This document shows positions 1 to 9,323 of a stretch of 37,305 bases of DNA, piece after piece. The stretch is from the IMG/VR virus record IMGVR_UViG_3300035698_008027, positions 1 through 37,305 of that record; one strand, 5' to 3'. Origin of the DNA: a virus. The number at the start of each line of letters is the position of its first letter. Position 1 is the stretch's first letter. The notes beneath the pieces were generated by a model. The model saw only the letters and a list, made by a program, of their open reading frames with translations. It was not told the origin of the DNA and searched no databases. The position numbers and the translations under genes were made by a program.

Positions 1-1056
1 TCATGGGCACCCACTGGGTCAAATATATCCATATTTTTACCAACGGGATCAAATTACGCTACAACAAATAATTTAGAACTATCCGGTTCATTTACGGTAA
101 GCGGATCAACCGGATTTACTAATATAGGTCCCAGTATATTAACGGGCCCAGCACATGTTACAGGCTCAGTTAATATTACAGGTTCACATGATGTAACGGG
201 TGACGGCTCTGATATTTTACGCGTTCGTAATAGTGACGGTGATACATTATTCAGAGTCCAAGATACAGTAGGTGGTGTATTACTTGATGTTCAAACCACA
301 ACGGGCCAAACATTATTTAGTGTTGGTAATACCAATACATTTGTTAGTAAATCATTGATAGTTGATGGTGTTATATCATGCAGTGCGTATATATCTACTA
401 GTGCAAATGTGGTGGCCCATTCATTCACAGGATCAAATGAAATATCAGCCGTATATGATTTATTTGGTGTAACGCGGTCGCTATCAGAAGGCGCGAATCA
501 TGTAATCAAATGGGATAATGCGTTACAAAAATATACAAATGGACCGTTAGTTATATTTAGTGGGTTCAACGTGTCATCATCAGATCCTGTGGGTCTCGTA
601 GGTTTTGATTCACTAGCACTTACTAATGATGACACTATAAACTTTATTGGTGCCAGCGGCAGCAAAAATGGTAGTGTGTTGGATATTCAATTCGACACCG
701 GCCTCGATCGTATCGATAGTCAACGTATACAAGCAAATAGAACTATTAGATATATGAGTGGGTCGATCCACCCACCCGATGAAAATACAACTGGAAATAT
801 TGTACTGACTAATTTTTCCCCTGAAACCCATGTGGCAAGCGGTAGTGTAAATTATAAATTACCGTCGCCATCGGCCGCAACAAACGGCCGCCGGTATACA
901 TTTTATCAATTACTAGCTGGAGAAAAATTAGAAATAACTGCATCTTCAAATGTAGGATTAATGGACACAACAGGTCCGTTTAAAGTTGATGTAATTTTAT
1001 CATCAGGCAACGCGGCCAATTATTTAATTTCGAGTCAAAGTTTAAATATATTTTAA
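1..1056 (+). CDS. Tail fibre / adhesin-like structural protein, 5' end missing
   Basis: The reading frame is open from the first base, so the gene begins left of the window; an internal ATG at 355 is probably not the start. The visible 351 residues are rich in Gly, Ser, Thr and Asn. The first half carries short beta-type repeats of the form 'TGS.N.TGS' followed by three units like 'TLFRVQDTVGG', 'LLDVQTTTGQ' and 'TLFSVGNTN', a pattern usual in trimeric phage fibre shafts and needles. There is no enzymatic motif. It ends three bases before the next start and leads a block of host-contact genes just upstream of the sheath, so a fibre or baseplate-attached adhesin is the likely role. The repeats are what I see; receptor binding is inference. 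Confidence 0.6.
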   Translation, partial: SWAPTGSNISIFLPTGSNYATTNNLELSGSFTVSGSTGFTNIGPSILTGPAHVTGSVNITGSHDVTGDGSDILRVRNSDGDTLFRVQDTVGGVLLDVQTTTGQTLFSVGNTNTFVSKSLIVDGVISCSAYISTSANVVAHSFTGSNEISAVYDLFGVTRSLSEGANHVIKWDNALQKYTNGPLVIFSGFNVSSSDPVGLVGFDSLALTNDDTINFIGASGSKNGSVLDIQFDTGLDRIDSQRIQANRTIRYMSGSIHPPDENTTGNIVLTNFSPETHVASGSVNYKLPSPSAATNGRRYTFYQLLAGEKLEITASSNVGLMDTTGPFKVDVILSSGNAANYLISSQSLNIF

Positions 1057-1059
1057 TGT

Positions 1060-2838
1060 ATGGCTGAATTTACGACTAATGTAGTATCTAAAGGTATATT
1101 TGAACCAGATACATACGTAATAGGAAATAATACAGGTCAATTAGATACGGTAGTAGCCCTACTTAACAGCGGCAGTATCCAGAGAATATTCTACACGGCC
1201 ACAGCTAGTGATGAATTTCCTACGTCATCTACTTGGAGCGCGTCGAATTATGCTACTATTAATTCCGATATAGAGGCTACTGCTGTAGGGGATAGACAAG
1301 CTAAGTTCTTGGAATTCATTAATGATGTTACTGGAAGTAGAGGATATAGCGGACTAACTAGAACTAATGCAAAGGGATACGCCCAGCTTTTATATATGGA
1401 CGTATACCCAGCATATGGGTTTTCACCATTACAATCAACTAATTCAACATCAAGCTTTGGCGATCCCACCGTCGCCGCGCCGATATTACTTTATTTCCAC
1501 GGCGGAGGCTTTGACGTAGGGTATTCTAATTTCGAGGCCACTCCAGATGAAACCATTAATCAGTTTCGCCGGGCCGGAATCCATTGTATAACGGTGGAAT
1601 ATAGACGGGGATGGACCGCAGTTACTGGGTCTTTATTTAATCTTACAGATGTACAATCACCGGAAAGATTATTGGGTGTAACGTCGACTCTTATGGGGTA
1701 TAGTCTTACCGACCAAAATACAACGCCGCCGTCATTTAGTATTGATAATGGAACTGAATTTTTACAAACTGCGTTGGGAACATCTGGTATGGCAACGATA
1801 GACGCCATCGATGCATGGGATTGGGTTGATGATAATATTCAAACAGTATTACCAAACGCAATTAAAAAATACATTATACAGGGTAATTCAGCAGGCGGCG
1901 CCCAGACCGCACAACTTACATTTGCAAATGATTTAGGTAATAATAAATTAAATCGCTTGGAAAAAAAGGTAATTGGGTCCATAGAATCATTTGGATCATA
2001 TACTGCATCCGTGGAAATGGACACTATAATACGTAATCGTGAAATACCATATCCAGTAATTATGCAAAGCGCTGGAGCAGACAAGCTCGTACCATTTAGA
2101 GATAACCATTTATTTTATCAGACAAACGCGCCTGTTGCCAAAGGAACATACGATCAATATGCCACTTTAAGTGAGAGTAATAAAAATGTCTATTGGTATA
2201 ATACACCACTTGGCGGCCACGGCTATGATAATTGGGACGTAACTTTTAATTTACTCGGTACTGATGATTTACGTGAAGTAGAATATGTGAACTTTGCATT
2301 AAATATAATTAATAAAAGTATTGGCGGCGAAACCCTACCACCGTCTCATTGGGTTACTAGGGTTGATACAACATTGGTTCTATTAAGTTCATCGTTACAA
2401 TACCCCGGACCTGGATACTATACCAGTTTAACAGAAGATAGCGATATATTTTCATTGTATAATACAGCGTCTATGTTTTATGATATACCATTTACCAAAG
2501 GAATATCAACTCCCTGGTTTTACACAAGTTCTACCGTGGAAGGTACGTTTGAAACACAAAGTGTATCTTTGGTTTTAAGTAATTCTACTGGGCTTGCTAT
2601 TGAATATGTAATGTCTGAATCAGCACGTAGGCATCAAATAGCATCTAATGCCATTGGCCAAAAAATACTTCAAACTAATAACGAATCATTTCCAAGTAAC
2701 TATACGGACTATTCGTTACATCACTATGGCGATATAAATGGAACGGCAGTAAGTAAGGACTTTCATACATACGCTGAAATGTCAACATCAATTGCATCAG
2801 CATCCACCGCCATAACACCCACAGATCCATTTCTGTGA
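1060..2838 (+). CDS. Virion-associated alpha/beta-hydrolase (esterase/deacetylase-like) protein
   Basis: A 592-residue protein with a full esterase signature. The oxyanion-hole motif HGGG is at residues 147-150, the nucleophile elbow GNSAGG has Ser277, a candidate catalytic Asp341 lies in 'SAGADKLVP', and a candidate His387 lies in 'GGHGYDNW'. This order and spacing fit the carboxylesterase/hormone-sensitive-lipase type. About 100 residues precede the domain and about 190 follow it; the tail shows no recognised motif and may mediate attachment or oligomerisation. It sits between a fibre-like gene and a glycosidase-like gene, so I infer it removes acyl groups (for example O-acetyl) from a surface polysaccharide during adsorption. 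There is no signal peptide or membrane segment. The substrate is unknown. The fold is well supported, the virion location comes from context. Confidence 0.7.
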   Translation: MAEFTTNVVSKGIFEPDTYVIGNNTGQLDTVVALLNSGSIQRIFYTATASDEFPTSSTWSASNYATINSDIEATAVGDRQAKFLEFINDVTGSRGYSGLTRTNAKGYAQLLYMDVYPAYGFSPLQSTNSTSSFGDPTVAAPILLYFHGGGFDVGYSNFEATPDETINQFRRAGIHCITVEYRRGWTAVTGSLFNLTDVQSPERLLGVTSTLMGYSLTDQNTTPPSFSIDNGTEFLQTALGTSGMATIDAIDAWDWVDDNIQTVLPNAIKKYIIQGNSAGGAQTAQLTFANDLGNNKLNRLEKKVIGSIESFGSYTASVEMDTIIRNREIPYPVIMQSAGADKLVPFRDNHLFYQTNAPVAKGTYDQYATLSESNKNVYWYNTPLGGHGYDNWDVTFNLLGTDDLREVEYVNFALNIINKSIGGETLPPSHWVTRVDTTLVLLSSSLQYPGPGYYTSLTEDSDIFSLYNTASMFYDIPFTKGISTPWFYTSSTVEGTFETQSVSLVLSNSTGLAIEYVMSESARRHQIASNAIGQKILQTNNESFPSNYTDYSLHHYGDINGTAVSKDFHTYAEMSTSIASASTAITPTDPFL

Positions 2839-2850
2839 TATTTAATAATA

Positions 2851-4761
2851 ATGATTCCTATAGTTATAGCTGTAGTAATTGTAATTGTAATTATGATAAT
2901 AATAAACAGTAAAACCGACATAAGTGGCGTTACCATCACTAATATATCAGATTTTATAACATTAGAGCAGGGAACATTAGAATCTGAATATCTTCCGGTA
3001 TCATTTGCATACGCAGGGTACCCGGGTAACTATGATAATGCAAGCGTAATTGCCACATTCGCATCCACCAGCGGCCAACAAGCGGAAGTATATACACATC
3101 CATTTTATTATGAAAATGATGGTGAAACATATACGGCCAATACTAGATTTCCAGATGGAATATATAATGTAACGGTAGCAATAGATACTGAAATTCCAAC
3201 TGTACAAAATGATGTAATTGAGTATAGCTCTAGTTGGTTAATGACTGATTTCATTAGGGACCATCCCACTGAACCTCAATTAGCATTAAAAGGTGGCCAA
3301 GCATTTTATCCCGCTGGATTTAATGCCCAATACGGTACAACGTTATATACGCCCGGTGATCCAGAATACGTTTCGGGTTCCGCCAACTTTGACCCCGCAG
3401 ACTATACCGTACTTATAGATTCAATGTCAAATTATCCCGATGAGTGGAACTATCTTAGATTTAACTTTAGTAATGATTTACATTTATTGGATAATCAGGA
3501 TACAAATGGTATACCAGGAACTATAAGTAGATTCGCGGCCAATGCCATAAATGATATAAATGTTGCATGTGATGCGGCGGGAATTGGAACATGGAATGTA
3601 TTTTTTCATAGAGGTGGCCTAAATCAAATGTTACTATTATGGGATGATGCACCCAGCGCGTTTTCCGATCAGGTAACAGCATCATGGAATTCAGAATGGT
3701 CATCGTCAATATGGTATGAAGATAACAACGGTCCATTAAATCACCCCCGAGATTTAACTACTACTGATACCGCAACCGATTATTTTAAAAATTCACTACG
3801 ATATTCAATAGCTCGGTGGGGATATCGTACTGGATGGATGATTCGTGAATTATGTGCTGAAGTTTATTTATTCGGCCACAATTATGATACAACATTACCA
3901 ACCGGCAAAGCGGATTTGGAATCATGGTATGAGGGTATGAAAACATACATGGAATCTATCGACCCATATGGTCAGTGGATAGCCACAGGCGATGGTGGAA
4001 CAGGCACCGAACAACACACAGGTGCTAATATGGATGTTAGGTGTTCACATCTACACCACAATCCTCCAGTTAAACCCAAGATTATCAGTATAAGCGCAGA
4101 TTCAGAAAACTTATATGCTGTATACAATCACTATACCCATCCAAATTCTGATTATATTGACCTTACAACTGCTAAATATATTAATGGTTCGATGGGAAAT
4201 GGTCAGTGGATAGCAGCTAATATAGAATCCGATAAGACTTCGGAATTATTTGGTATTACCAGAGCATTACATGATAAACATGCATATTGGGAAAACGCAT
4301 TTTCTGGAGCATGTGGCGTCGGATGTTCATGGGATATTAATAATCATTTAGCTACGGTTAATACACCAGCCATGAATTACGCATCTATTAGATTTGCTAA
4401 ATCCGCTAGTTTTCATGAAGAAACACACAGTGCAATAAATAACTTAACAACGGATACTGGGTATTATGCGATGGCTATGCAAAATGAAAACAAGACCGCC
4501 GCGTATATATTTGATATACAAAGTGGTAGTGCCGACATTTCTTCATCATATTATTTAACAGCGTCTGCTGAATGTCCTGCTCGAACGGGTGTATCAGTAT
4601 CTATTCCAGTATCTTTTACCGGTGGATTTGATGCAAGGCCATTTGATTGCGATACTTCAATTGAAGATACTGTAATAACCGGTACAGTTTCATCTAATAC
4701 TGCTAGTGTTACGCTACCCTCATTTAACAGAGCTATAGCATTAATAGTTCAACCGACATAA
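2851..4761 (+). CDS. GH5/clan GH-A-like TIM-barrel protein, probable pseudo-enzyme, with N-terminal hydrophobic segment
   Basis: A 636-residue protein. The central part matches the beta-glycanase layout of clan GH-A: 'SLRYSIARWGYRTGWMIREL' leads to CAEV, where the family has W-E-L-x-N-E; then comes 'DVRCSHLHHNPP' and, near the end of the barrel, 'YWENAFSGACGVGCSWD'. The Asn before the acid/base Glu is Ala336, with Glu337 kept. The strand that should carry the nucleophile Glu reads 'KPKIISISADS' from about residue 408 and has no Glu in place. A C-terminal beta domain follows. Residues 1-19 are strongly hydrophobic (MIPIVIAVVIVIVIMIIIN); an in-frame ATG at 2893 would shorten this to MIIIN and remove the membrane segment. 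No clear ribosome binding site decides between them. I infer glycan binding on the tail rather than cleavage. Confidence 0.55.
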   Translation: MIPIVIAVVIVIVIMIIINSKTDISGVTITNISDFITLEQGTLESEYLPVSFAYAGYPGNYDNASVIATFASTSGQQAEVYTHPFYYENDGETYTANTRFPDGIYNVTVAIDTEIPTVQNDVIEYSSSWLMTDFIRDHPTEPQLALKGGQAFYPAGFNAQYGTTLYTPGDPEYVSGSANFDPADYTVLIDSMSNYPDEWNYLRFNFSNDLHLLDNQDTNGIPGTISRFAANAINDINVACDAAGIGTWNVFFHRGGLNQMLLLWDDAPSAFSDQVTASWNSEWSSSIWYEDNNGPLNHPRDLTTTDTATDYFKNSLRYSIARWGYRTGWMIRELCAEVYLFGHNYDTTLPTGKADLESWYEGMKTYMESIDPYGQWIATGDGGTGTEQHTGANMDVRCSHLHHNPPVKPKIISISADSENLYAVYNHYTHPNSDYIDLTTAKYINGSMGNGQWIAANIESDKTSELFGITRALHDKHAYWENAFSGACGVGCSWDINNHLATVNTPAMNYASIRFAKSASFHEETHSAINNLTTDTGYYAMAMQNENKTAAYIFDIQSGSADISSSYYLTASAECPARTGVSVSIPVSFTGGFDARPFDCDTSIEDTVITGTVSSNTASVTLPSFNRAIALIVQPT

Positions 4762-4801
4762 TGATACTTATATATAGAATTTTAAAATAAAAAAAATAAA
4801 A

Positions 4802-5041
4802 ATGAAGTTAACACAGGAAGAATTAGCCACAGTAACAGAAATACGCGAACGATATAATGTCATTTCGTATGAACTTGGTAAAATATCAATAGATCGTATT
4901 GAACTAGATAGAAAACAAAATACACTAACTATTGATTTAAATAAACTTAGACAAGATGAAACCAATGCAGCTCAAGTACTAACTGATAAGTATGGCTCAG
5001 GTACTATTGACATTGATAGTGGGGAATTTATATCAAGTTGA
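4802..5041 (+). CDS. Small coiled-coil protein of unknown function
   Basis: A 79-residue, highly charged and mostly helical protein. The middle is a heptad-like coiled coil (EIRERYNVISYELGKIS to LNKLRQDETNAAQVL) and the end is 'DKYGSGTIDIDSGEFISS'. It lies directly upstream of the tail sheath operon, behind a 40-base AT-rich spacer. I do not recognise an assigned function; short coiled-coil genes at this place are common in marine T4-like phages. It could be a chaperone or a minor virion component. Confidence 0.6.
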   Translation: MKLTQEELATVTEIRERYNVISYELGKISIDRIELDRKQNTLTIDLNKLRQDETNAAQVLTDKYGSGTIDIDSGEFISS

Positions 5042-5073
5042 TATTATAGTGGTAGTGGTTTGTAGAATAGTTA

Positions 5074-5085
5074 TATATTTATATA
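5074..5085 (+). promoter_or_regulatory. Candidate late promoter element before the sheath gene
   Basis: The AT-rich string TATATTTATATA lies 49 bases upstream of the sheath start. There is no TTGGTA-like box 17 bases further upstream, unlike the promoters of the replication block. A lone AT-rich -10 element is typical of T4-type late promoters, but the sequence is not the T4 consensus TATAAATA on this strand. Similar strings occur at 9301-9310 and 25604-25613, and one lies inside a coding region, so confidence is low. Confidence 0.3.
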
Positions 5086-5134
5086 GTGAATAGTACTCTA
5101 ATTAGAGGAACAAACAACATAACGGAGATTATAA

Positions 5135-6862
5135 ATGGCAGAAAAAATAGTTAGTCCTGGTGTATTTACTAGAGAGAATGATTTATCTTTTATACCACAG
5201 GGTGTTTCGGAAATAGGTGCTGCTATAGTTGGCCCTACCGTAAAAGGTCCAGCAATGATACCAATCACAGTTAATTCGTTTTCCGAATATGCTGCAAAAT
5301 TTGGTACTACGTTTCAAAGTGGTAGTAAATACTACGAATATTTTACCAGCTTAACCGCTGATTACTATCTACGTAACTCCGGTGCATTAACTGTTGTTAG
5401 AATTCTAAGCGGAAGTTATACACCAGCAACAGCCAGTGTGTATTATGGAACGCCTTCATCAACCGCATCGTTTAAATTGACAACATTTGGCGATGGCGCG
5501 ATTATGAATTCCGCCGGAACCATTGGTACTAATGAAGCATTGGCTAATGGTACTGAAAATAATTTACGATACGAAGTATCAAACGTAAATAATGAAACAG
5601 GTACATTTACCCTGTCTGTTAGACGTGGCGATGATACTGAAAATAGAAAGATATATTTAGAACAATTTAATAATATATCACTTGACCCGAATTCAACCAA
5701 TTATATAGCACGTGCTATAGGTGATCAATATTACACATTAATGGATGCATCTACAAGTGATCCATTTATTCAGTTAACAGGCGATTATCCACCTATTTCA
5801 AATTATGTTCGTGTATCGGCTGTGGTTGATACTGTGGATTATTTGGATACTAATGGTAACGTCCGCGTCCCTGCCGCGTCCGCTTCGCTTCCAACTGCCG
5901 GTTCGGGGTCAGATGGTGGAGCTATGTCCGCCGGATCAGATGGTGAAGTAACTCACCCACAGCAATTCTTTTCTGCTTCATATGCAACCAACGTCCAAGG
6001 ATATGACCCAAATACCGCATATGCTCCTGCAATTCGATTACTAAAGAATTCAGATGAATATGATATTAACTTGATGGTTGCACCTGGTGTTACCCTTCAA
6101 GACCACGGTACTACCGTTTCATTAATGCAAACAGTAGCAGAAGAACGGGGTGACCTTTTCCTTGTAATTGACCCTGTAGCACATGGTCAAACTACATTGG
6201 CCACAGTTACGTCACAGGCAAATAACTTAATTTCATCATACGCAGCTACATACTGGCCTTGGGTTAAGATGTCTGCGCCTAGAATTAATAAAAACGTTTG
6301 GGTTCCACCTTCGGTTGTTATGCCAGGTGTATTATCATATAATGATTCAGTTTCTGCCGAATGGTTTGCCCCCGCTGGTTTAACTCGTGGTGGTATTGAC
6401 GTTGCTGTAGAAGCAGAACGTAAGTTGACTAAAGCTAACCGTGATACGTTGTATGATGGTAGAATTAATCCAATTGCAACATTCCCAGGACAAGGAATTA
6501 CAGTATTCGGTCAAAAGACACTTCAAAAGAAAGCTACATCACTTGACCGTGTTAATGTACGTAGATTGTTAATTAACCTTAAGAAGTTTATTGCATCTAC
6601 ATCACGTTTCTTAGTATTCGAAAATAACACATCGGCTCTTAGAAATAGATTCTTGGCAACTGTTAATCCATATATGGAATCAGTACAACAAGGTCAGGGC
6701 CTTTATGCATTCCGTGTTATAATGGACGAAACCAACAATACTCCTGATGTAATTGATCGTAATATACTTAAAGGTGATATTTACATCCAACCAGCACGTG
6801 CAGCAGAATTTATTATCATTGATTTTTCGATATTGCCGACAGGTGCTCAATTTGGCGATTAA
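5135..6862 (+). CDS. 18: Contractile tail sheath protein (gp18-like)
   Basis: A 575-residue protein beginning 'MAEKIVSPGVFTRENDLS', the standard start of myovirus sheath subunits, followed by 'VGPTVKGPAMIPI'. The C-terminal half has the conserved sheath core: the 'DRVNVRRLLINLKKFIA' helix, 'ENNTSALRNRF' and the final 'GDIYIQPARAAEFIIIDF', which forms the inter-subunit strands. It is shorter than T4 gp18 (659), with a variable region near residues 230-290. GGAG at 5124-5127 lies seven bases before the ATG, a good ribosome binding site. In T4 the tube gene follows at once; here an endonuclease gene intervenes. Identification is firm. Confidence 0.95.
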   Translation: MAEKIVSPGVFTRENDLSFIPQGVSEIGAAIVGPTVKGPAMIPITVNSFSEYAAKFGTTFQSGSKYYEYFTSLTADYYLRNSGALTVVRILSGSYTPATASVYYGTPSSTASFKLTTFGDGAIMNSAGTIGTNEALANGTENNLRYEVSNVNNETGTFTLSVRRGDDTENRKIYLEQFNNISLDPNSTNYIARAIGDQYYTLMDASTSDPFIQLTGDYPPISNYVRVSAVVDTVDYLDTNGNVRVPAASASLPTAGSGSDGGAMSAGSDGEVTHPQQFFSASYATNVQGYDPNTAYAPAIRLLKNSDEYDINLMVAPGVTLQDHGTTVSLMQTVAEERGDLFLVIDPVAHGQTTLATVTSQANNLISSYAATYWPWVKMSAPRINKNVWVPPSVVMPGVLSYNDSVSAEWFAPAGLTRGGIDVAVEAERKLTKANRDTLYDGRINPIATFPGQGITVFGQKTLQKKATSLDRVNVRRLLINLKKFIASTSRFLVFENNTSALRNRFLATVNPYMESVQQGQGLYAFRVIMDETNNTPDVIDRNILKGDIYIQPARAAEFIIIDFSILPTGAQFGD

Positions 6863-6867
6863 AAAGT

Positions 6868-7703
6868 ATGAACGGAATTATAGCAATAAGTAAAGAAAAA
6901 TCTAATCGTGGTACTCCAAAACGAGTTAAAAAAATATGTGAATGGACTAATATAGAATTTTGGATAGATTGGAAATATAGACACCAGCGATTTAAAGATA
7001 TTAAAACAATGCATGATTGGAGATCGGCGACAGCGCATGAAATTGTAAATTGTTTGAATTGCGGAACTTCGTTCGAACGATATAAAAATTGGAAACATCG
7101 TAGTTCCGGGAAACCAGCCCAGTATTGTTCAAATTACTGCAGTGTTTCATCAATTGAAAAAAGAAAGAAATTACAAGTCTGGGCTAACAGTGAAAAAAAT
7201 CATTGGAATACTAAAAATGCCAAGATAAAGTTAGACGGACCAAATTGAAAAGATATGGGGATGAGAATTACAATAATCCAGAATTGAATAAAAAAACAAT
7301 GATGGAAAAGTATGGTGTTCCATATGCAGTATATTTACCACACGTACAATCGAACGGAAAATCAATTTCAAATGGACAGCGACAGCTATATGAAATAGTT
7401 AAACAAAAATATAGTGATGCTAAACTTGAATGTTTCTTAAAAGATGTTGCCATATCAGTAGATATATTTATACCAAGTGAAAATAAAGTTATAGAATATT
7501 TTGGTGATTATTGGCACTGTAATCCAATAAAGTATGATAAAGATTATTACCACACACAAATTCACAAGATAGCTGAAGATATATGGAAATCTGACTTAGA
7601 TAGAATTGAATTGTTAAAATCTAATGGATATGTTGTTGGCATAATATGGGAATCCGATTTTAATAAAGATAAATCTAAAATTAATGATACTTATATACAG
7701 TAA
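6868..7703 (+). pseudogene. Vsr-like (PD-(D/E)XK) homing endonuclease, split by a one-base frameshift
   Basis: Two adjacent frames (6868-7248 and 7245-7703) form one endonuclease. The first half is basic with a zinc-ribbon-like pair, 'CLNCG' and 'YCSNYC'. The second half has 'KRYGDENYNNPELNKKTMME' followed by the nuclease core 'AISVDIFIP', 'KVIEYFGDYWHCNP' and 'NGYVVGIIWESDF', as in Vsr-type homing endonucleases of phages. Restoring one base (a G after 7224) turns the join into A-K-D-K-V-R-R-T-K-L-K-R-Y-G-D, the usual sequence of the family. As read, translation ends at 7248 and only a TTG at 7245 could restart it. The gene sits exactly between sheath and tube, a clean intergenic invasion. 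It may be a decayed element or a sequencing error. Confidence 0.75.
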
Positions 7704-7725
7704 TTAAAACAAAGGAATAAGAATA

Positions 7726-8214
7726 ATGCCAGAACTAATTGATCCTAATGAGCTAATGTTCCGTACATTTCAGCCAAAACAGAATCATAGATTTATTATG
7801 TATGTTGATGGAATCCCATCGTTTATGATCAAAGGTGCGGCAAGACCAAACTTTACTACTAACAAAGTAACATTAGATCATATAAATACAAAACGACATG
7901 TAACTGGTAAGACTGAATGGCAGGATATCGAATTGACATTGTATGATCCAATTGTACCATCTGGTGCACAAGCGGTAATGGAATGGATGAGGTTACATTA
8001 TGAATCAGTAACAGGCCGTGCAGGCTACGCTGACTTCTATAAAAAGGATATTACTATTAACGTCTTAGGACCACTTGGTGATAAGGTAGAAGAATGGACA
8101 CTTAAAGGAGCATTTATATTGAATATGACTCCTTCTGCTATGGATTGGGCTGAAGACGCATTTTCAACAATTACTCTTTCGCTCTCCTATGATTTTGCAA
8201 TTTTACAATTCTAA
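7726..8214 (+). CDS. 19: Tail tube protein (gp19-like)
   Basis: A 162-residue protein, the same size as T4 gp19 (163). It has the tube signatures 'NHRFIMYVDGIPSFMIKGAA', 'EWQDIELTLYDP', 'WTLKGAFILNM' and a C-terminal beta strand ending in 'SYDFAILQF'. AGGA at 7713-7716 lies nine bases before the ATG. It forms the inner tube inside the sheath; neighbours on both sides are tail genes, with only the mobile endonuclease separating it from the sheath gene. Confidence 0.92.
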   Translation: MPELIDPNELMFRTFQPKQNHRFIMYVDGIPSFMIKGAARPNFTTNKVTLDHINTKRHVTGKTEWQDIELTLYDPIVPSGAQAVMEWMRLHYESVTGRAGYADFYKKDITINVLGPLGDKVEEWTLKGAFILNMTPSAMDWAEDAFSTITLSLSYDFAILQF

Positions 8215-8231
8215 TTAAACGAAAATAAGTT

Positions 8232-9065
8232 ATGTCAACAGAATTATCAAATGATGCGCTAAAAGCGCAAGTCGCTGCCCAGTATACCAAAACAGAATTA
8301 AAGTTTCCTACTGAAATAATCGATTTACCGTCAAAAGGCCTCCTATATCCAGAAGGCCATCCTTTACGATCGGGTATGGTCGAAATGAAATATATGACTG
8401 CCCGTGAGGAAGATATACTTTCAACACCGTCATTAATAAAAAAAGGAATAGTTTTAGACAAATTATTCGAATCATTGATAATTAGTAACGGTGAAGGTGT
8501 ATCGTTTAATTATAGAGATTTGGTTTTAGGTGATAAGAACGCGATAATGGTTGCATCCCGAGTACTTGGATATGGTAAGTTATACGGCGTTTCAATTATT
8601 ATTCCTAAGTTAGATGACCCGCATGAAGTTGAAATAGACCTCACCACATTAAAAGATAAAGAATTTGATGAAGATTTGTTTACAGAGCATGGTAATAACG
8701 TACCATTTCTATTACCGAATTCTAATAAGCAAATTACATTTAAGATATTAGATGGTCATGCCGAAGCAGCTATAAAGAGTGACTTAACGCGGCAGGCTAA
8801 AAAGAATACATCTGGAATAGAAAGAACCAACTCCACTAGAATGAAGCACATAATAACTTCTGTAGATGGCGATGATTCCCGTTCGACTATTAATGATTTT
8901 GTAGATACGTATTTACTTTCAAGTGATTCTATATTACTAAAGGAATATATACAAAAAATCCAACCTGATGTAGATTTGAGGATAAAAGTAGAAATAGAAG
9001 ATGAGGAAATATCAGAATTCTTTGATATACCCATCGGCATTGACTTTTTTTGGCCAGGGGCTTGA
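8232..9065 (+). CDS. 26: Baseplate hub subunit (gp26-like)
   Basis: A 277-residue protein with the conserved N-terminal block of T4-like baseplate hub proteins: 'LPSKGLLYPEGHPL' then 'VEMKYMTAREEDILSTPSLI' and 'KKGIVLDKLFESLI'. The C terminus 'EFFDIPIGIDFFWPGA' is also typical. The order tube, gp26-like, gp51-like, tape measure recalls the T4 order 26-51-27-28-29. The stop lies inside the next gene, so the two overlap in different frames. The baseplate family is well supported; the exact gp26 equivalence is moderately sure. Confidence 0.7.
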   Translation: MSTELSNDALKAQVAAQYTKTELKFPTEIIDLPSKGLLYPEGHPLRSGMVEMKYMTAREEDILSTPSLIKKGIVLDKLFESLIISNGEGVSFNYRDLVLGDKNAIMVASRVLGYGKLYGVSIIIPKLDDPHEVEIDLTTLKDKEFDEDLFTEHGNNVPFLLPNSNKQITFKILDGHAEAAIKSDLTRQAKKNTSGIERTNSTRMKHIITSVDGDDSRSTINDFVDTYLLSSDSILLKEYIQKIQPDVDLRIKVEIEDEEISEFFDIPIGIDFFWPGA

Positions 9066-9282
9066 ATACAGGCCCATTCTGCACCAACAAATATTTGGTC
9101 TGATATTCCACGGTAAGGGTGGTTTTACTTGGCAAGATGTGTATAATATGCCCATTTGGCTAAGGAAGTTTTATATTACTCAGTCTGTAGAATTCTATGA
9201 GGAAGTGAATTCCAGCACTGAAGATGGTCAATCTATAGCAATGGATGATTCTGTTAAATCATTACTTAATACACAGCAGTAA
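9040..9282 (+). CDS. 51: Short baseplate hub assembly protein (gp51-like)
   Basis: The conserved part reads 'FHGKGGFTWQDVYNMPIWLR' followed by KFYITQSVEFYEEV, a motif shared by the short protein encoded next to gp26 in T4-like phages. Two starts are possible: ATG at 9001 (93 aa) or TTG at 9040 (80 aa, TTG-ACT-TTT-TTT). The region before 9065 is also the C-terminal coding sequence of the previous gene, and I favour the TTG because conserved sequence begins near there. No strong ribosome binding site is seen, so translation may be coupled to the upstream gene. The gp51 name rests mainly on gene order. Confidence 0.55.
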   Translation: MTFFGQGLEYRPILHQQIFGLIFHGKGGFTWQDVYNMPIWLRKFYITQSVEFYEEVNSSTEDGQSIAMDDSVKSLLNTQQ

Positions 9283-9323
9283 TAGAATTCACCTGCCGTG
9301 ATATTTATATCAAAGGAATTACT

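Noticed and set aside
9301-9310. ATATTTATAT as a promoter of the 65-residue gene
   Set aside because: Only 13 bases lie between it and the ATG, and transcription starting there would cut off the ribosome site at 9314-9317.
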